Assembly (NCBI GenBank): GCA_016869215.1
Contig: VGEP01000023.1
Span: 1-64,000 of the forward strand
Direction: 5' to 3'
Source of the DNA: Alphaproteobacteria bacterium
Lineage (GTDB): Bacteria; Pseudomonadota; Alphaproteobacteria; Rhizobiales; Xanthobacteraceae
Length of the DNA: 64,000 nt
Shown here: in pieces, positions 59,912-64,000 of the stretch
How the letters are laid out: every line of letters begins with the position of its first letter
Numbering within the stretch: the stretch's first letter is position 1
Notes under the pieces: generated by a model
What the model was told of the DNA's origin: nothing
Databases searched by the model: none
Seen by the model: the letters and a program-made list of their open reading frames with translations, nothing else
Translations under genes and position numbers: made by a program

Positions 59912-60331
59912 TCACCAGTAGAAGCGTGAGCCGTAGGTGCCCCACGGTCCAGACACCCAGGGCGGCGGGATGTAGGGACGGTAGTAAGGCCTGTAATAGC
60001 CGTAGGGCCGATACACGCGATATGGCCGGTAATAGTGAGAATAGGGCCTGTAATAGCCGTAGGGTCGATACACGCGGTATGGCCGATAATAACCGTAGGG
60101 CCGATAATAGCCGTAGGGCCGATACACGCGGTATGGCCGATAATAACCGTAGGGCCGATAATAGCCGTACGGCCGGTAGTAGTAAGTCACATTGGTAGTG
60201 ACGTCGACGGCCACCGCTGCATCTTTCAGGCCCGCCGGCACGGCCAGAGCCATGGCGTGGGCGGGCGCTGACCAGGCGGAGAGCGCAATCGCAAGACCGA
60301 ACGCGGCCAGAAGGCCGAAACGCAGTCGCAT
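59912..60331 (-). CDS. secreted tyrosine-rich YYRPYG-repeat protein
   Basis: 139 residues from the ATG at 60331, preceded by AAGGAGGGG. A signal peptide ends near APAHAM. From about residue 55 the protein is built of repeats of YYRPYG, RVYRPYG and similar units, grouped in an 18-residue period. The corresponding DNA (about 60049-60174) contains two almost identical 54-base copies. No known family. Tyr/Arg/Pro-rich repeats suggest a cell-surface or structural role, which is only inference. It ends 15 bases from the HtrA stop. Confidence 0.75.
   Translation of the reverse strand: MRLRFGLLAAFGLAIALSAWSAPAHAMALAVPAGLKDAAVAVDVTTNVTYYYRPYGYYRPYGYYRPYRVYRPYGYYRPYGYYRPYRVYRPYGYYRPYSHYYRPYRVYRPYGYYRPYYRPYIPPPWVSGPWGTYGSRFYW
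60063..60170. repeat. Tandem 54-base coding repeat
   Basis: Two adjacent copies of a 54-base unit (18 codons), almost identical, lie within the YYRPYG gene; shorter partial units continue on both sides. Boundaries are approximate. The copies are in frame, so gain or loss of a unit would keep the gene open. Confidence 0.7.
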
Positions 60332-60510
60332 GGTCCCCTCCTTACGCTGTTTACTTCGCCACATGGATCGTTGGACCAACACGAATAGTTTCCGCTACTT
60401 AAATGGTTAACGCAATGGCCCAAAAGGTCAATTGCGTAGGCCGATCCGTTGGTGGCCGAAGGTGCGCCAGCTGCGCGGCCGGAACGATGCGCGGCGAAGC
60501 TTCGCAGCCG

Positions 60511-61506
60511 TTACAGGTCCATCGCCGCCGGCGCGAACAGTTCCTCCAGCGCGACGCGGCGCGGAGTCAGGCCCTGCTCGTGGACGTATTGCGTAACGGT
60601 TTCGAGCACCTTGCGGTTCGCCTTGACGCCGTAAGCCATGGTGTCGGTCTCGAGCGCGCGGCGCACGTCGTCGCCGATCAAGCTCGGTTCGTAGTGGCGA
60701 TGCAGCGCCGTGTCGCGGGCGCGCAGCACCTCGGCGCGCACCTTCACGAAGGCGTTGTAGATATTGAGCGCGGCCCACGGATGGCGCTCGTGGATCGAAC
60801 GGCGGATCACCAGTCCGTGGTTGATCTGGTAGATGCCGGTCTTCTTGAAGTAGCGCGCGGCCTCGGCCTTGCGGTCGAACAGAGGGCGGAAGCGGTCGTC
60901 CTTTGAAAGGTCGATGCGGCTGCGGTCGACCAGGTTGCGGTCGATGAGGTAGAGCAGCGTGGCGTCGAGTTCGCCCCTGACCATCATCTCGCCGATGTTC
61001 GTCGAGAGCGGGATGCGGTTCACAGTGACGCCTTCGGGCGGGTCGAAGCCGGTCGCGCCGCCGTGGCTCATTTCCGGCGTGCGCTCCATGTGCCATTCGA
61101 CTTCGCGCGGATGCACGCCGAACTCGTGCTGCAGCACGCCGCGGCCCCAGATCGCCGCGGTCTGTTGATATTCCGGCACGCCGAGGCGCTTGCCGCGCAG
61201 GTCGGCCGGCTTCCAGATGCCGGAAGCGACGCGCACCAGCGCGCGCAGGTGGAAAAACTCGCGCGTGGTGAACACCGGGATCATCACCCAGGGCGTCGGG
61301 CCCTTGGCGGTCGCGATGGTCATCGACGACATCGACATTTCGGAGACGTCGAACTCGGCGAACTTGAGTTGACGCCAGAACATCTCGGAAGGATGCAGCG
61401 CGGTGGCATGCAGGCGGATGCCGTCCGGTTCGATGCGTCCGTCGAGGATCGCGCGGGTGTTCTCGTTGTTCGAAAGCGCGATGCTGAGTTCGAGTTTGCC
61501 GGGCAT
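60511..61506 (-). CDS. 4,5-dihydroxyphthalate decarboxylase-like/ABC substrate-binding-type protein
   Basis: 331 residues from the ATG at 61506 (MPGKLELSIALSNNENTRAI); the longer frame adds an unlikely Arg-rich lead. The family joins 4,5-dihydroxyphthalate decarboxylases with type 2 periplasmic-binding folds: LKFAEFDVSEMSMSSMTIAT, LRGKRLGVPEYQQTAAIWGR and MVRGELDATLLYLIDRN. No signal peptide, so a cytosolic enzyme is more likely than a binding protein. It follows the ankyrin gene by 19 bp. Confidence 0.8.
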   Translation of the reverse strand: MPGKLELSIALSNNENTRAILDGRIEPDGIRLHATALHPSEMFWRQLKFAEFDVSEMSMSSMTIATAKGPTPWVMIPVFTTREFFHLRALVRVASGIWKPADLRGKRLGVPEYQQTAAIWGRGVLQHEFGVHPREVEWHMERTPEMSHGGATGFDPPEGVTVNRIPLSTNIGEMMVRGELDATLLYLIDRNLVDRSRIDLSKDDRFRPLFDRKAEAARYFKKTGIYQINHGLVIRRSIHERHPWAALNIYNAFVKVRAEVLRARDTALHRHYEPSLIGDDVRRALETDTMAYGVKANRKVLETVTQYVHEQGLTPRRVALEELFAPAAMDL

Positions 61507-61525
61507 GATTGCGACTCGGCTGCGA

Positions 61526-62221
61526 TCAGCGCGCGCCGGCGCGTTCCAGAATCCGCGCCATCTCGGTGTAGGCGCGGCGGCGGGCGTGCTGGAGAGGCGT
61601 GATGCCCTGTCGGTCGGCAATGTTGACGTCGGCGCCGGCCTCGACCAGCGCGCGCAGCGTTTCGGTGTGGTTCTTGCCGCCGTTGCCGAGCACGATCGAC
61701 TCCATCAGCGCGGTCCAGCCGAGGTTGTTGACATGGTTCAGCGGCGCGCCGGCCGCGATCAGGATCTTCACCACCTCGGCGTGGCCAAGATGCGCGGCCG
61801 CGATCAGCGCAGTGCCGTCGTAGCGGCTGGTGATATTCTTGGCCGACGCGCCGCCTTCCAGGACCAGTTTCAGCATCTCGACGTCGTTGGCGACCGCAGC
61901 GATCGTCACGGTGTCATAACGGTCGATCTCCAGCGCGTTCGGATTGGCGCCGAGCTTGATCAGCGCGCGCGCGGCGGCGGGCTGCTTCATGTAGACCGCC
62001 ACGTGCAGCGGGGTGCGGCTGCGCGCGTCCTGGATGGTCAGGCGTTCGCCGGCCTTGGTCAGCCGCTCGATCTCCGCGACGTCGCCCTTGGCCGCCGCCT
62101 CGTGCAGGCCGGCGTAAATGCGCAGATCGTCGGGATTGGGCGCAACCTGCGCCGACGCCGGCGCGGCAAGTCCGGCCAGGAGGCACAGCAGCCAAGTCTT
62201 GACCAAAGCCTTGACGCGCAT
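61526..62221 (-). CDS. secreted ankyrin-repeat protein
   Basis: 231 residues from the ATG at 62221, with AGAGGG upstream. The signal peptide ends LAAPASAQ. Four or five ankyrin repeats follow: LHEAAAKGDVAEIERLTKAG, TPLHVAVYMKQPAAARALIK, TALIAAAHLGHAEVVKILIA and TPLQHARRRAYTEMARILER. Ankyrin repeats mediate protein contacts; a periplasmic partner is likely. It is the first gene of a pair with the decarboxylase-like gene. Confidence 0.88.
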   Translation of the reverse strand: MRVKALVKTWLLCLLAGLAAPASAQVAPNPDDLRIYAGLHEAAAKGDVAEIERLTKAGERLTIQDARSRTPLHVAVYMKQPAAARALIKLGANPNALEIDRYDTVTIAAVANDVEMLKLVLEGGASAKNITSRYDGTALIAAAHLGHAEVVKILIAAGAPLNHVNNLGWTALMESIVLGNGGKNHTETLRALVEAGADVNIADRQGITPLQHARRRAYTEMARILERAGAR

Positions 62222-62303
62222 CGAAGCCCTCTCTATCGCGCAACGCCTGAACCCTAGCATAATCGGCACCGGCGCAAGGACCGGCAAAGGATCGGCGAAG
62301 CGG

Positions 62304-63494
62304 ATGGCGGACAAGGTGGCGATCGTCGGCGGCGGCATCGGCGGGCTCTGCGCTGCGCTGGCGCTGATCCGGCATGGCGTCGACGTGGAGGTGTTCGAGC
62401 AGGCGCCGGAGCTGAAGGAGCTCGGCGCGGGCGTGCAGATCAGCTCGAACGGAACGCGCGTGCTTTATGCGCTCGGGCTTGGCGCGGAGATCGAGCGCGT
62501 GGGCGTGGTCGTCGCCGGCAAGGAAATCCGGCTCTGGAGCACCGGCCAGACCTGGAAGCTGTTCGACCTCGGCGCGGTGTCGGTCGAGCGCTACGGATTT
62601 CCCTACATGATGTTCCATCGCGGCGACCTGCACGGCGCGCTGTTGGCCGCAATCCGCAAGCAGCGGCCGGACGCCATCAAGCTCAATCGCAAATGCGTCG
62701 GCGTGCGTGAGGATGGCGACGGCGTCGAGATGCAGTTCGAAGCCGGCGCGACAGCGCAAGCGCCTGTCGTCGTGGGCGCCGACGGTGTGCAGTCGCGCGT
62801 CAGACTGTCGGTGTTCGGCGCCGACAAGCCGGAGTTCACCGGCATCGTGTGCTGGCGCGTGCTGGTGCCTCGCGAGCGCGTGCCGAAAGGCATCCGCATG
62901 CAGGTCGGCACCAACTGGGTCGGTCCCGGCGGCCACGTGGTGCATTACCCGGTGCACGCGGGGGAATATCTCAATCTCGTCGGGCTGATGGAGCGCGACG
63001 ACTGGCGGGTCGAAAGCTGGACGGTGCAGGGCAGCAAGGACGAGTTCGCGGGCGACTTCAAGGGCTGGCATTCGGACATTCACGAGACGATCCACGCCGG
63101 CGATACGCCCTACAAGTGGGCGCTGTTCGCACGCCCGCCGATGCCGGCCTGGACCCGCGGCCGCGTCACGCTGCTCGGCGACGCCTGCCACTCCATGCTG
63201 CCGATGATGGCGCAAGGCGCGGTGATGGCGCTGGAGGACGGCTACGTGCTGGCGCGCTGCGTCAAGAAGTACGGCGTGACACCCGAAGCGCTGGCCCGCT
63301 ATGAGGCGGTGCGGCGCGAACGCGCCAACCGATGCGTGGCGGCTTCGCTCGACAACGCCAGGCGCTTTCACAATCCGGAGCTCGCCAACGCCGAAGGCGC
63401 GGAGGCTTACGTCACGCGCGAGTGGCAGGAGGACAAGGTGAAGGCGCGCTACGACTGGCTTTTCACCCACGATGCGACCGGTGTCGAAGTCTGA
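62304..63494 (+). CDS. FAD-dependent aromatic-ring monooxygenase
   Basis: 396 residues from the ATG at 62304. Class A flavoprotein hydroxylase: VAIVGGGIGGLCAALALIRH, the DG motif VGADGVQSRVRLSVF near residue 160 and the GD motif LLGDACHSMLPMMAQGAVMA near residue 290. Similar to 3-hydroxybenzoate 6-monooxygenase and salicylate hydroxylase; the substrate is not shown. It is divergent from the ankyrin/decarboxylase pair (82-bp gap), suggesting one aromatic-degradation locus. Confidence 0.87.
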   Translation: MADKVAIVGGGIGGLCAALALIRHGVDVEVFEQAPELKELGAGVQISSNGTRVLYALGLGAEIERVGVVVAGKEIRLWSTGQTWKLFDLGAVSVERYGFPYMMFHRGDLHGALLAAIRKQRPDAIKLNRKCVGVREDGDGVEMQFEAGATAQAPVVVGADGVQSRVRLSVFGADKPEFTGIVCWRVLVPRERVPKGIRMQVGTNWVGPGGHVVHYPVHAGEYLNLVGLMERDDWRVESWTVQGSKDEFAGDFKGWHSDIHETIHAGDTPYKWALFARPPMPAWTRGRVTLLGDACHSMLPMMAQGAVMALEDGYVLARCVKKYGVTPEALARYEAVRRERANRCVAASLDNARRFHNPELANAEGAEAYVTREWQEDKVKARYDWLFTHDATGVEV

Positions 63495-63535
63495 GAGTGA
63501 GTCTCCGCCGCCGGCGCGCCCGGCCGTTCAGGCCG

Positions 63536-64000
63536 TCAGAAGCGCTTGAGCTCTGCAAGCGCCGCCGCATACTCGATGAAGGTCTTGGGGCACGTGTCGG
63601 CCGCCGCCTGCAACGACTTCTTCGCCGCGGCCTTGTCGCCCCGCAGCAATTGCCACTGCCCGAGATAGAAATCGGCCTCGCATTTCTCTCCCGCGCTGCC
63701 CGCGGCGGCGCGCATTTCCTCCAGCGTCCTCCGCCCCAGGTAGAATTCGACGACCGGGAAGGGCCAGTCCTTGCTCTTCAGGCGGACCGCATTGGCAGAC
63801 AGTTCGGCCGCACCGTCCTGCTTGATCCGCCCGCGCGCGAGAAAGCGCCACAACATCGCATAGCTGTAGTCCTGCATATCGTTGGCGCGCAGCAGATCGG
63901 CGGCCGCTTTCTCGAAGTCGCCCTTATAGAAATATCCGTAGCCGCGGCTTCGATACCGGCTTGCATTCGTGGGCTCGATCCGCACCGCTTCGTCGAAATC
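63536..64000 (-). CDS. TPR-like protein, C-terminal part (5' end outside window)
   Basis: The frame is open to the window edge at 64000, so the start lies beyond. About 155 residues are visible, with TPR-like units (RSRGYGYFYKGDFEKAAADL, FYLGQWQLLRGDKAAAKKSL). The sequence resembles NlpI-type or YfgM-like repeats but is too short to name. No signal peptide can be judged. Confidence 0.7.
   Translation of the reverse strand, partial: DFDEAVRIEPTNASRYRSRGYGYFYKGDFEKAAADLLRANDMQDYSYAMLWRFLARGRIKQDGAAELSANAVRLKSKDWPFPVVEFYLGRRTLEEMRAAAGSAGEKCEADFYLGQWQLLRGDKAAAKKSLQAAADTCPKTFIEYAAALAELKRF

Noticed and set aside
59990-60190. Short regular repeats resembling a CRISPR array
   Set aside because: The units are adjacent, have no unique spacers and are in frame inside a Tyr-rich protein gene.

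Overview
This window is a piece of an alphaproteobacterial chromosome, most likely from the order Hyphomicrobiales (Rhizobiales), near the Bradyrhizobium/Rhodopseudomonas/Pseudolabrys group. The clues are very high G+C (about two thirds by eye), the gene order SPOR protein-nagZ-scpA-scpB-tatABC-serS-surE-pcm-LysM/M23-yajC-secDF, LexA boxes of the alphaproteobacterial direct-repeat type (GAAC-N7-GAAC), Omp31-like porin paralogues, DUF1127 proteins and several orphan Bug-type (TctC) solute receptors. I saw no tRNA, rRNA, CRISPR array, transposase or phage gene.

Layout. 1-18.1 kb is a conserved housekeeping block: cell-wall recycling (nagZ), chromosome condensation (scpAB), Tat export (tatABC), serS, the repair genes surE-pcm, a LysM/LytM envelope lipoprotein, an AAA+ ATPase, the Sec accessory operon yajC-secD-secF followed by two homologues of mitochondrial complex I assembly factors, and trmFO. 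Three palindromic elements and an array of hairpins sit in the gaps of this block. 18.1-38 kb is a mixed metabolic region: secreted proteins, a ModA-like binding protein, an MFS transporter, Bug receptors paired with catabolic enzymes (an acid-ceramidase/NAAA-like amidase, FAD monooxygenases, a dienelactone hydrolase), MsrQ, PPK2 with an unknown partner, a DUF4153 membrane protein, and small DUF1127 and single-helix proteins. 38-40.7 kb is a lower-G+C islet with a lysozyme-like protein and a membrane-anchored helical-repeat protein of unknown function. 40.8-55.4 kb holds the DNA repair/replication genes uvrA, ssb and gyrA, with a TPR-methyltransferase and three tandem outer-membrane beta-barrel genes between uvrA and ssb. 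55.4-64 kb carries another Bug receptor, a SARP/TolB/TPR regulator, an HtrA-like protease, a tyrosine-rich repeat protein, and a small catabolic group (dihydroxyphthalate-decarboxylase-like protein, ankyrin protein, FAD monooxygenase).

How the genes work together. The first block is mostly co-directional and covers envelope biogenesis and export. uvrA and ssb each have a perfect LexA-type box and should belong to the SOS regulon. The Bug receptors have no tctAB permease genes in the window and are probably sensors or receptors tied to nearby oxidative or hydrolytic genes. The strongest candidates for something undescribed are the low-G+C insertion inside serS, the 38-40.7 kb islet, the HAD gene that seems to start at CTG, a putative periplasmic transglutaminase-like protein and the cytosolic NAAA-like amidase.
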